Shown: positions 52,884-63,653 of the stretch, piece after piece
Position numbering within the stretch: the first letter of the stretch is position 1
Layout: every line of letters begins with the position of its first letter
DNA from: Gracilaria gracilis
Taxonomy: Eukaryota > Rhodophyta > Florideophyceae > Gracilariales > Gracilariaceae
DNA: 64,000 nucleotides
Assembly: GCA_030374805.1 (NCBI GenBank)
Contig: JARGSG010000203.1
Span: 124,001-188,000 of the forward strand
Direction of reading: 5' to 3'
Made by a program: the position numbers and the translations under genes
The notes under the pieces: generated by a model
Told to the model about the DNA's origin: nothing
Seen by the model: only the letters and a program-made list of their open reading frames with translations
The model's database searches: none

Positions 52884-54658
52884 CAGATGAAATACTTTTT
52901 CACACTGTAATGAACAGCGTGACATGTGGGTTTCGTCTTCTGAGTTTACTTTTAGTTCTCTTTAGGTTGTGAAAGCGCTGTAATGCTTTTTTGGATCTGA
53001 CAATGTAGTTACTACACCATATTTGCAAAAAGCTTTCAGAACACTGCTTCAAACTTGCAAACCATGCCTCCATTCTACACGCAATAACGTAGCCCATTGA
53101 TACTGAAATTGGATGTTTTTCCGACACGATCAAACTGCCCTAGTACTGAAATAAAAACGTAGTTACAAAAAAGAAGGGCAGGTGACGTAAAATATGGCAT
53201 ATCTTAAACGCAATTTTTAAGCAAAAAGCAGCAAGTTACCGAAATGATTCGGTTCTTAATTCATAGTTCCTCTTACAAATTCTAAAATTCAAGTTCGAGC
53301 CACTATTGCTAATAATCTTAATTCCATGATTATGGCCAAAAGCTGCGCTTTTCCTTCTTTATGAGAGAACTACCTTCGGTATGCCATATCAAACTGGAAA
53401 AACGTCAAGAACACATTTAAAAAAGGTCAAAACGTTAACTTGACGTCAACACTTACAGTTTACGCAAGATACACAATATGATTTGAAAAACTGTCATTTC
53501 TTGAATGCCACTACGACCACGTGTATGCCAGAATTCTAACATAGTTTTCGTATGTAACCAGTTTTCAGAGCAGATCTGCCATAAAAGCGCTTGAGTATCA
53601 TTTCCCGCACCTCCCAATGTAGCATGCGATTGTAGAAATGCATATCTAATCTATCTTCTCAAGAGTTATTTTAAGTCTTTCTTCAGCTTGCGCTGAACCG
53701 TTCCACGCAACCACTTCACACCTTCTGACGCAGATGGACGCGATCCAACTGCGATCATCACGTCCGTTACAGAACAGAAACCGACAAATCGTGAAAGAAC
53801 AAGAACAGAACGATCTTTTTGCTGCTGAAAGAGCCGGTGGGCTGGTCTAGTTGAAGCGGGCCTTTTCTTGGTTATGTAAAACGTCTCAGCAAGGTCTCGA
53901 CGTTTACTGCACTGGTCGTGACAGTGCAAAAAGATGGCCAACCGCTGAGCGATTGGATGCCGAGTCGTCCCAAAGAGGGACCTCTGAGAGTTCGGAGAAT
54001 CAATTGTTTCCAAAACAAGAAACACCAACCCGTGCTGGACGTACACGTACTTTCGAATTCACTATACGTTCCAGCCCTGCTGGATACAATTCACACACGG
54101 TAACGCCGCCGAGGATGTGGTCAACAGATCCTCTTGCGGTCACCACACAGTGAACGCCCAAAGCTCAATCGGGAAACGCCTTGGTTTGCCTTTTGGAGAT
54201 CCAAGGTTCACCATTTCCAATCGGGAACGAAATCGTACAACCTGAGACACACACCACCAGGACACCCCCAAGTTCAGGGTCACCGCTGTAGCCAGTTTTG
54301 GGTTGCTCCCGACTAGCTTGTCTGCTTGGGTACGTGGGCCACCCACCCATGGTCCCACAGGCTGAATGAAGACCTGTCGGTAGCGATTATGGGTATCATG
54401 ACGGATTGGAAAACACTCGATAAACGACATGGTTCCCAACCGAGGTTCACCCTGTCGCATTTAAGCAGCAGCTCTCTGCCCTCCCAGTAATCGACAGACA
54501 TCAAACTCCGCCTTGGCACAGCAGCAGTGCCGTCGTCTGCCTCATCACAGTCACGACAAAGCAGTTCCTGTTCTCCGCCTCGGTTCGCACCAGCCCCTTT
54601 TGGCCTTAGTTCTTCAACTTTTACTATCTTTCCTTTCTGTTCAACGTATTATTTGGTC
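52884..54658. other. Intergenic region and catalase upstream region
   Basis: No supported gene from 52884 to about 54450. A TTTAAG element near 54463 is the best TATA-like site for the catalase gene. The frame from 54527 is open but has no ATG before 54659. Confidence 0.5.
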
Positions 54659-56188
54659 ATGACATTCCTGAAATACTTGTTCGCCGCCGTGGTGATCCAA
54701 ATCTGCTCAGGGCATCAGATTCTCACAGGGGAGACTGGACGATATGCAGGCTCCAATCAACACTCGCAGTCAGCATCTATTCACGGCCCACTTCTTCTTC
54801 AAGATATCTACATGCTGGAAAAGCTGCGCCGATTCAACCATGAACGTATCCCAGAACGCGTTGTACATGGAAGAGGAGCAGGTGCACACGGTTACTTTCA
54901 ACCCTACCATTCCTTGGCTCATCTTACAAGAGCGAAGCTCTTCAACACTAACGAAAGGACAGAAGTGTTCGTGCGCTTTTCAACTGTGATTCATGGAAAA
55001 CATTCCCCGGAGACAGTCAGGGATCCAAGAGGATTCGCAATCAAGTTCAAGACCGAAGAGGGAAATTGGGATCTGGTTGGGAACAACTTGCCGGTGTTCT
55101 TCATTCGAGATGTTATCAAGTTTCCGGACATGGTGCACAGTTTGAAGCCCGACCCGGTCACAAACTTGCAGGATCCGAACCGTTTCTTCGATTTCTTCTC
55201 CGCGCTGGGCGGAATGGCCACCAACATGCTCACTCACATTTATTCGGATCTTGGGATTCCGGCATCCTATCGGTTTATGGATGGCAACTCCGTGCATGCT
55301 TACAAATTTGTCAACGCGGATCGAAAGGTCACATATGTCAAACTTCGTTGGTTTACTAATCAAGGTGTCCGAAACCTCACTCGAAAGCAGGCAGCCCGCA
55401 TTCAGTCTCAGAGTTTCAGCCATGCTACCAAGGATCTTTACGACGCTATTGAAAATAAGGATTTCCCGTCTTGGGAGCTTGCTATCCAAACCATGAAGCC
55501 GGAACAGCTTGACGACTTCGAATTCAACCCTCTCGATGCAACAAAGGAGTGGCCTGTGGATCATTTCCCTTTCACCACAGTCGGCAGAATTGTGCTTGAC
55601 CGAATCCCGGCCAACTTCCACATCTTTTCAGAGCAATCTGCTTTCGATCCAGGAAACTTCCTTCCCGCAGCCATCGAGCCTTCCGAGGACCGTTTGTTAC
55701 AAGGGCGTCTGGTGTCCTACCACGAATCCCAGACACACCGTCTTGGTTCCAACGCATTCCATCTACTTCCTGTGAACAAACCCATATCAGAGGTTCACAC
55801 TTACAATCAGGACGGAGTAATGACCTATGAGCATGCATGGAATGGTTCCATCAACTACGAACCGAACAACTCGCCTCATTCCTACCACGAGGATTCCACT
55901 TACAAGTACTCCAGCATGTCAGTTTGTGGAAGTTACCAACAGGCAGCAATTGAAAAAACCCTAAACTTCAAGCAGGCAGGTGAAACATACCGCAGATTCT
56001 CTAGAAGGGATCAAAAGAATCTGGTTGACAACCTTGCAGCAGATCTGGTTCAAGTGAGGGCAGAAAAGGTGAGGAATATGATGTGTGCACACTTTTACAA
56101 GGCCGATGAACAATACGGACGTCGCGTTGCGTCAAAGGTAGACTGCAACATGGACTTGGTGAAGAAGGTTGCGCTCGATCTTAAATGA
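54659..56188 (+). CDS. Secreted haem catalase
   Basis: 509 residues from ATG 54659. The protein breaks down hydrogen peroxide to water and oxygen. Residues 1-18 are hydrophobic (MTFLKYLFAAVVIQICSG), a probable signal peptide, so the enzyme should enter the secretory path; the C-terminus LDLK is not a peroxisomal PTS1. The distal His motif is RVVHGRGAGAHGYF, the distal Asn lies in WDLVGNNLPVFFIRD, and the proximal Tyr that binds haem iron lies in GRLVSYHESQTHRLGSN. In the usual signature R-x-F-x-Y-x-D, this protein has Val for Phe and Glu for Asp; the Tyr and both flanking Args stay. The length fits small-subunit monofunctional catalases. No intron is evident. Confidence 0.95.
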   Translation: MTFLKYLFAAVVIQICSGHQILTGETGRYAGSNQHSQSASIHGPLLLQDIYMLEKLRRFNHERIPERVVHGRGAGAHGYFQPYHSLAHLTRAKLFNTNERTEVFVRFSTVIHGKHSPETVRDPRGFAIKFKTEEGNWDLVGNNLPVFFIRDVIKFPDMVHSLKPDPVTNLQDPNRFFDFFSALGGMATNMLTHIYSDLGIPASYRFMDGNSVHAYKFVNADRKVTYVKLRWFTNQGVRNLTRKQAARIQSQSFSHATKDLYDAIENKDFPSWELAIQTMKPEQLDDFEFNPLDATKEWPVDHFPFTTVGRIVLDRIPANFHIFSEQSAFDPGNFLPAAIEPSEDRLLQGRLVSYHESQTHRLGSNAFHLLPVNKPISEVHTYNQDGVMTYEHAWNGSINYEPNNSPHSYHEDSTYKYSSMSVCGSYQQAAIEKTLNFKQAGETYRRFSRRDQKNLVDNLAADLVQVRAEKVRNMMCAHFYKADEQYGRRVASKVDCNMDLVKKVALDLK

Positions 56189-56923
56189 GTTGTGGTATAA
56201 ATATAGACACAACTCGAAACTTTACTCGCCCAGCGACAGACAAAATGTTCCATTGATAGTCATTGACGATATGAATTTGCGTAATATATTTAGGCACCAC
56301 CATTAAACCTTTGAAATTGCCTAAACGACTATTTAAGATAAAAGATATTTTGAGATAAAAGATATGGAAAGATGACTGCTAAGCAAGAGTTGTGATGGAG
56401 GGGATCGGTTCGAAAGATGCGCTTGATGGACGAAATCAGTGTCAAATGCATCGTTTTTTTCCAAGAGTAAACGCACGAGTTGCTGATGATCAGCGAGCGA
56501 CAACAAACGCAAACGACACATTAAAATTAGCTTCAGTAGAAATGAGGACCTGGGGGTAAAACGCTACCGTTGGTAGGCCTTGCAAGGACTTGAAACTGTT
56601 CACAGACTTCTACAACAATGCTAGGCCACCTTGGTGATACTCAGTTGTGCCATTACGGTCAGCATGCCAACTCACCGGTGCACGTGCATTTGGAACACTT
56701 CTGAGAGCCAATCGAGTGCCGGCAGATCGGCAGCAACGGTCACTTTTGTCATCGCAATTAGCAAGAAGCTGCTTGTCGTAGTGACATGTTGTAGAGCTAC
56801 ATCGACTCTGTCTTTAACAAGTTTGGCATTACGCAGTCCTTTCCCGCAGCGCCCGGTGAGTTATAACGAGGGGCAAGGTTATTGCGTTGATTGCCTTCAG
56901 CGTTTGCTTTATTGAATTTCAGC
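56189..56923. other. Intergenic region between convergent genes
   Basis: No gene seen. It carries the second copy of the 21-base dispersed repeat (56555-56575). Confidence 0.5.
56555..56575 (+). repeat. 21-base dispersed repeat, copy 2
   Basis: Identical over 21 bases to the reverse complement of 29802-29822; its 3' half is the ACCGTTGGTA motif that recurs in several intergenic regions. Confidence 0.75.
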
Positions 56924-59900
56924 TTATCTGTGAGGATTTAAAAATCTTGTCAGCTTCAAATAGTATCCGACTCTCATTTCTTGCCCCAATAAGTCTTCAA
57001 TAAACTGTTCGACTGCATTCTGCAGTTCACGAATGTCAGATGGCAGTCCGAACTTCAATGACAGCGGTGAGATGCTTCCGTTCTCTAGGAATTGAACCAA
57101 ATACCCATTTAATCGAGCATGTAACTGTTTGTTCTCATTCCTTGCGCCTAAAGTGAATTGGGTCCATTCCTTTGCCATTTTTATGATTTCCGACTGTGCA
57201 GTATCTGAAGTGCGAGTTGTTTGACCGTTAGCCTGCCGCAGGTACCGATGCACAAATTGTGCCAACCTGAAGCTATATCCTATCTTCACTGCCGTTTGTT
57301 CAATTTCACGACTCACAAATAGTTTAGCGGCCTCTTTAAACCTTGAAATACTGGATTGCGATGCACCCCTCAGAGATTGTGGTGAAACGTTCTCATACGC
57401 AAGGAAGCGATTCAAACACTCGTTCCAACGGCTGAACAGTTGATCGTCCTCATTGTTTGAATCCAAAACAAAGTGGGTCCACTCTTTAGCGAACTCGATA
57501 GCTGCAAGCGTTGAATCGCATCGGTTGAGATTTCGTAGGGTTTGTTGTTCATCAGGGGATTCAACACCATCTGTTCCATGAGAATCAATTTCTATTACAC
57601 CGGCGGAATCACTTTCGTCGCGATCGCTTTCTCCGGAATCACTTGTGTTGGGATCACCTTGGCTAGAATCACTTTCTTCTGCAACATTTTGATGAGAGAA
57701 ATTAGCGTTGGCATCTTCAGATAGGGCCGGAGGGATACTCACGGGAGTATGGCTTTGGCAACGGCGGTCACTGGAAGAGGTTGCTTCCAAAGGAGAGGGC
57801 GCATTACTGATGGACGAGACAGCGAGACTTTCGCAGTTCTGAAACAGAGAGCGGACCTGTTCCGTGGTAAACCCGAACTCTTCAAAGACGTTGACAATTT
57901 GAGCTTGTTTGCTCTGCGGTAACTTGGAGAAGTTGTGCTGTTCCAGAATGGCACAGGCTGTCGACAAGCTGTATTCGATAACATCTGCACCAGACAGTTC
58001 CCCACAAAGATCTGCAGCGACTTCGACAATGTTTGAGACCACCCCCCCGGCGATTGGGATCAATTTCAATGCTATTGCGATCACATTGCAGTACAACCGC
58101 TGTTGACGATACGCATCGAACGAAGCTCGCAACTCGTCTAGATTTGATTCCAAAGACACGAGGCGTTCAAACAACGTCACGCATGCTTTCCTCAAGACAA
58201 ACAGCTCCGAATTCATCGACTGCCTTAAGTGTATGCCCTGAATGTAGGCATCAGCAGAGTCAATGAGGTTGAGTTGTTGGGCTCGACGAAGGCAGTTGAA
58301 AACCACAAGCTTGTCTTGACGATTGGATATGGCAAGATCCGATACGGTGCAATACAGCTGGTCCCTCCAGAAATACAGATCACCATCAGGGTGCTCAGGA
58401 TCGATATGACCATCGGTGACAGCGAGCACGAGAAGATTGTGGGCGGCGTTCCATTCGGGCAGCGAACGAGAGCAGTTCTGTTTGTTGATGAGCGTAGTGT
58501 AGTGCTGTGAAGCGAGTGTCGAAGCTTGTAGAACAGATTGGAGCGCATCTTGTAAAGGAGTGAGAGGAGTGGGAGTATCGATGGCCTCTGGAGGAAGAGG
58601 CGGCAGCGTGGGTTGGCTTACGCGTCCGGCGCCCATTTGGTTGTACAGTTCGCGGTCTTTTCGCTTCAGCGGCGCCCGCGCAGAGCGCAGAGTGATATCC
58701 ATTTTGAACGGGTCAGCACCGGCGCCCCACAGCATGGCCGCCAGCTCCGTGTACCCAAATTGTGCTGCAAAATGCAGCGCGGTGCGACCAGTGCCATCTC
58801 GGCGGTGTAAGTCGCAACCGCCATGTAGCAGCGCGACGGCAGCGTTCATTTGTCCCTCCCTGGAAGCATGATGCAACGCATTCCAGCGTTTGTTGTCTGT
58901 GCTGTGCAAGTCGGCGCCGCGCTCCAGCAGCTCCTTCACCACGTCTAGCTGTGCGTTCCTGGCGGCCAAATGCAACGCATTGCAGCCATCGTTGGTTGTG
59001 CTGTGCAAGTCGGCGCCGCGCTCCAGCAGCTCCTTCACCACGTCTAGCTGTGCGTACCTGGCGGCCAAATGCAACGCATTCCAGCCATCGTTGGTTGTGC
59101 TGTGCAAGTCGGCGCCGCGCTCCAGCAGCTCCTTCACCACGTCTAGCTGTGCGTACCTGGCGGCCAAATGCAACGCATTGCAGCCATCGTTGGTTGTGCT
59201 GTGCAAGTCGGCGCCGCGCTCCAGCAGCTCCTTCACCACGTCTAGCTGTGCGTACCTGGCGGCCAAATGCAACGCATTCCAGCCATCGTTGGTTGTGCTG
59301 TGCAAGTCGGCGCCGCGCTCCAGCAGCTCCTTCACCACGTCTAGCTGTGCGTACCTGGCGGCCAAATGCAACGCATTGCAGCCATCGTTGGTTGTGCTGT
59401 GCAAGTCGGCGCCGCGCTCCAGCAGCTCCTTCACCACGTCTAGCTGTGCGTTCCTGGCGGCCAAATTCAACGCATTCCAGCCATCGTTGGTTGTGCTGTG
59501 CAAGTCGGCGCCGCGCTCCAGCAGCTCCTTCACCACGTCTAGCTGTGCGTTCCTGGCGGCCAAATGCAACGCATTCCAGCGTTTGTTGTCTGTGCTGTGC
59601 AAGTCGGCGCCGCGCCTCCAGCAGCCTCCTTCACCACGTCTAGCTGTGCGTACCTGGCGGCCAAATTCAACGCATTCCAGCCATCGTTGGTTGTGCTGTG
59701 CAAGTCGGCGCCGCGCTCCAGCAGCTCCTTCACCACGTCTAGCTGTGCGTACCTGGCGGCCAAATGCAACGCATTCCAGCGTTTGTTGTCTGTGCTGTGC
59801 AAGTCGGCGCCGCGCTCCAGCAGTTCCTTCACCACGTCTAGCTGTGCGTTCCTGGCGGCCAAATGCAACGCATTCCAGCCATCGTTGGTTGTGCTGTGCA

Positions 59901-60342
59901 AGTCGGCGCCGCGCTCCAGCAGCTCCTTCACCACGTCTAGCTGTGCGTGCGTGGCGGACAAATGCAACGCATTCCAGCGTTTGTTGTCTGTGCTGTGCAA
60001 GTCGGCGCCGCGCTCCAGCAGCTCCTTCACCACGTCTAGCTGTGCGTTCCTGGCGGCCAAATGCAACGCATTCCAGCCATCGTTGGTTGTGCTGTGCAAG
60101 TCGGCGCCGCGCTCCAGCAGCTCCTTCACCACGTCTAGCTGTGCGTACCTGGCGGCCAAATGCAACGCATTCCAGCGTTTGTTGTCTGTGCTGTGCAAGT
60201 CGGCGCCGCTTTTAAGCAGTTGCTGCACTCTGAGCAAATCGCCGGACCTTGTGGCTGTCCTGAACCCGTTGCAGTCGGCCATCGTTCGGTGCGTACCAAC
60301 GTCTTTAGCGGCTAAGACGCCTTCTCTGCGTTGAGCCTCCAT
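56924..60342 (-). CDS. Ankyrin-repeat protein with novel C-terminal duplicated domain; frameshifted repeat
   Basis: ATG 60342-60340, stop at 56924. About sixteen ankyrin repeats (58680-60280) alternate two types, LHSTDNKRWNALHLAAR and LHSTTNDGWNALHLAAR, and are nearly identical in DNA. One unit near 59614-59626 has two extra C bases 11 positions apart; they shift the frame so that the N-terminal seven repeats and the rest are in different frames. This is an assembly error, a somatic or recent mutation, or a true break. After the repeats come about 170 helical residues with a strongly hydrophobic stretch (LYCNVIAIALKLIPIAGGVVSNIVEVA), an acidic Ser/Asp linker, and two tandem copies of an ~85-residue domain (AKEWTHFVL...IGYSFRLAQFVHRYL and AKEWTQFTL...VGYYLKLTRFLNPHR). 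I know no name for that domain. Ankyrin arrays bind proteins. Confidence 0.75.
58870..60220 (-). repeat. Array of 99-bp ankyrin-coding repeats
   Basis: About thirteen to fourteen units of 99 bp, nearly identical, in places forming a 198-bp pair (DNKRW-type plus NDGW-type, or NDGW-type plus NDGC-type). Such identity shows recent unequal exchange or gene conversion. Confidence 0.9.
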
Positions 60343-61511
60343 GAATGTTTAATAGCAAGCGGCTGGCAAGCGCCCTCATACGCATCTTGTGAGCCCCGGG
60401 TAACACGAGGCAACATCATTCGCAAGATCCATTCTGCCACGCGCTGAAAGAAATGGCAATAAAGCACCGCACAGGCATCCAAACGCTAGGGAGCAACACG
60501 CTGAAAATGCGTGTGGTACAGTAGCCTTATCTCCCGCGACCGGCAAACACAATCTTATCACGGCGTCGCGCCGGCCTGCCCTCTCGTTGCGCATCCATCG
60601 GATTGGCTTATTTGCCAGCAGAATACGCAGCCTGGCGCTTCTGATTTGCTACACGTGGATTATTCTTGGCAACATCATGTCACGAAGCTGCCCTCGTGCG
60701 CCCAGGGAGATGCGGGAAATTCGCACTCATTGAAATTCTAAATAAAAACGGAAAGTTGAATGTCACATAATTCTTGTAGCAGTTGCTGCACTACGCCACT
60801 GTAAGCGTTAGAAATTGTATATGTCAGCCTTGCAGCGTCAATAGCTGTAGTGCATGCAGAATGCACTTCTTCAAAAGACTTTCAAACAGTGCAACATGTT
60901 CCTTTTCCCGTTACACTAAAAATTGGAACGCCTCTAACTTTATCGAATCTTCCCAAGTTTAATATTTACTTGCATGCTTTAGTACCACAAAGAAATTAAT
61001 ACTGGAGTACCCTGTTTTCCCATAAATTGAAAGCTGTGACTGAAAGAATTGCGACGCGTACATACGCAAAACAAGTAGCAAAAACCGCCTTTCTACGCCT
61101 TTTTTAGTGCTTATTTCTGGAATTGAGAACATTTTGAAGCTAAAACGATTTCGTACTTCAGTTGTATCACTACTTATCTTACAAAGTATGCATAAATATC
61201 ATAAATATCAAACATTTAGAGAAATCTGGAGGAGAAAAAGAGTTCTGTTTTGCGAGTAGCTCAGAAGAACGTCTTTTTCTCGTGTGAAGATGCTGAAAGT
61301 GTGCGTAGAAGTGTGAACTCTTGACACGAAAGCAGCATGGTAAACTACAAGTGCTGATAATAATAGTTTCAAAATATTTACACCACAGGATCAAAGCATG
61401 CACGAAACTCATGACAATCACTCTATCAATAACAATCTAAAAGTGGCGAATTTCCCGCAATTCCAAGGAGTGTAAAATAATTACTGGGTCCGTCCGAAAA
61501 TCCCAAGAGTC
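60343..61511. other. Intergenic region
   Basis: No gene seen on either strand; the first part should hold the promoter of the ankyrin gene. Confidence 0.5.
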
Positions 61512-61687
61512 TTAGGCCATTTCTACATCAGGAAATTTCACGGTGCATTCTGTCCATATTGAAAGATTACACTGTCAAATACGTCCCAATACGACACGGT
61601 GATTTTGTCTACAGTGTGTCTCCAAATGTGTGAGATTTGGGTACGCAGCGATAGCGAACCCACGCTGTAGACATCTTCCGACCCAAG

Positions 61688-62922
61688 ATGGACGCGCGCA
61701 AGGCCGCAATCATTTGCGTTCTCGAAGCAATGAAAATGCTTGACGACGCGCACGAGACCGTTGCCATCAAGACAGCGCTCGATCTCGCTACAGTGCACGC
61801 AACAACCACCGCAATGGACCGCCGCAGAAGATGCCCAAATCTTCGTTGGTCACACAACCGAAACGACAAGATGTGGCTTCATTCGTATGCACTGCAACCC
61901 AGTTTTGTAGAGCGTGGCGCATAGAAAGCGCTTTTCCGTGTATCTCGAGCAGTATTTGAGACAATACTGCCGAAAACGCACACGCGTTTGAGAAAACACA
62001 CAACAAACTTTCGTGAACCGTTGTCACCAGAGCTGCGAGTAGCAGCATTTCTAATGTACACTGGTGGGGTCACCTGTGAGGCCGTAGCTACACAACTCAG
62101 GATTGGACGCAGCTCAGTGAGCCGCGATGTCAAGTTGGTTAGTCGTGACGTATGCCATGTTTTTAAAGACAAAGTGCACCTCCCCCATGAAGACAGTGCT
62201 GTGGCGTCCATCATGAAGGGATTTCAGAACATTCGTGGCTTGCCGTACTGTGTTGGTGCAATAGATGGCACACATATGCCATGACCGTTTTGTCAAGAGG
62301 ATCAGTACTATGAGTACAGATGCTATAAGGGGTTTGCGAGCATAGTCCTATTCGTCGTTGTCTCTTCAGACCGCAAATTTCTGTATACAGATATTGGCCG
62401 CCCGGGTGTCTACGGTGATTCTATGATACATCGGAATTGCTCATTAAAGCGAATAATCGACTCAGGAGAATGGCTAGGGACGGACGTACCCGACCTCATG
62501 ATTGCGGGGATTCGAGTTCGGCCCTATTTGATGGGAGACTGTGCGTTTCGTCTGGATGAAAACATAATGAAAAGCGCAAGCAAAGGAGAGATCACAGCAA
62601 ACCCTGTGCTTAAAACGTGGAGTAGTATTGCGTCACAGACAAGGTAGCCAGTGAAATGCGCGTTCGGAATTTTAAAGCATAGGTTTCTAGTATTGAAGAA
62701 TGGTGTTCGACTACACCACGAGGACGACATTGTGTTATTGACACATGCGTGTTCATTATGCACAATATGTGCATCGATTCACTGGATGATGGAGAATCTT
62801 TATTACCACATGATGAGCCAAGCGACGAGAGCGAAATTATCACAGCCGAAACGGTGAGAGGAAAGCAGCAGCGCGATTCATTACTGTATTATGTAATCGA
62901 GAATCTCCACGAAGACAACTAA
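61688..62922 (+). pseudogene. PIF/Harbinger transposase 2, three stops, one frameshift, Glu lost
   Basis: One frame from ATG 61688 carries the family pattern: LSPELRVAAFLMYTGGVTCEAVATQLRIGRSSVSRDV (helix-turn-helix), VGAIDGTHMP (first Asp), DIGRPGVYGDS (second Asp) and CAFGILKHRF. In-frame stops are TAG 61922-61924, TGA 62282-62284 and TAG 62645-62647. Near 62740 the match moves by one frame and then runs through FIMHNMCIDSLDDGESLLPHDEP to TAA 62920-62922. The third catalytic position reads VKCAFG where the family has V-E-C-x-F-G, so the catalytic Glu has become Lys. The enzyme is surely inactive. Confidence 0.88.
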
Positions 62923-63653
62923 AACTTTTCGAGCAAACGTTCTATACTCGTACGCATTTTTGCCTTCTCGTCATTTCCCCTCTTCAATTCTTCCAACAGA
63001 CTCATGTGGCACTCCTTGGTTTCTCTAAAAAACGTGTCTGTGGCAGATCCATGCGACAACTTCATGGGCTTTCGTGAGCTTGTTGGCAATATCTGGCTTT
63101 GCGTCGTCCCTCCCTCACTATCTACAATTGCGGGTGGGTTGGGACGGGCTTCGGAGTGCTCTAACTCATGCAACTGCTCGAAAAATTCTGGTTTGTCATA
63201 TAGTTCTGGATCATCTCCGTCTCGCCCTGATTGGGTTATCTTGGAAATGTAGGCTGTGTAGTCCTGTTTGATGCGAGTAAATTTCTTCTGCCACGCCTTC
63301 GGGGATCGCTGAATACCATGCTTGTCTTTCGCCATATCGGTGGCGAGCTTGAAAACCTCCTTCAGCGATTTCTTTTGTTTCTTGCGGTCTCCGTAGCCTG
63401 CTTCCTTCATCATATGTAGCAGAAGTGTAACTGTCTCATGGTCATAATGCTGCTGACTGGGGCTGGCCAATGCCGCACTGTTCTGAGCTCCTGTGCCAGA
63501 AGGGGAATTGGTGTTGGTGGATACTGGTTGATGCTGCGGAATCGAGGGAGCAGGCACGGGAGAGGGGGTACTTTGCTTCTGGATGCGGGCGGCTGCACTG
63601 CTCGGCGAGGAATTAGACGAAGTAACCGTTGGCGTAATTGCTTGGGAAATCAT
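62919..63653 (-). CDS. MYB/SANT-like protein of Harbinger element 2
   Basis: 244 residues, ATG 63653-63651. A Ser/Pro/Gln-rich disordered N-terminus precedes a MYB/SANT-like domain (about residues 70-135: HYDHETVTLLLHMMKEAG ... GIQRSPKAWQKKFTRIKQDYTAY). The C-terminus is helical with KRGNDEKAKMRTSIERLLEKF. The frame is fully intact while the partner transposase is badly damaged. Its TAG stop overlaps the transposase TAA tail to tail (62919-62922). Only weak resemblance to the MYB-like protein of Harbinger element 1, so the two elements are separate lineages. Confidence 0.8.
   Translation of the reverse strand: MISQAITPTVTSSNSSPSSAAARIQKQSTPSPVPAPSIPQHQPVSTNTNSPSGTGAQNSAALASPSQQHYDHETVTLLLHMMKEAGYGDRKKQKKSLKEVFKLATDMAKDKHGIQRSPKAWQKKFTRIKQDYTAYISKITQSGRDGDDPELYDKPEFFEQLHELEHSEARPNPPAIVDSEGGTTQSQILPTSSRKPMKLSHGSATDTFFRETKECHMSLLEELKRGNDEKAKMRTSIERLLEKF

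Noticed and set aside
58762-60334. Long plus-strand frames through the ankyrin array (up to 441 codons, Ser/Arg/Pro/Cys-rich)
   Set aside because: They arise because the 99-bp repeat is a multiple of three and stop-free in several frames; only the minus strand encodes ankyrin repeats.
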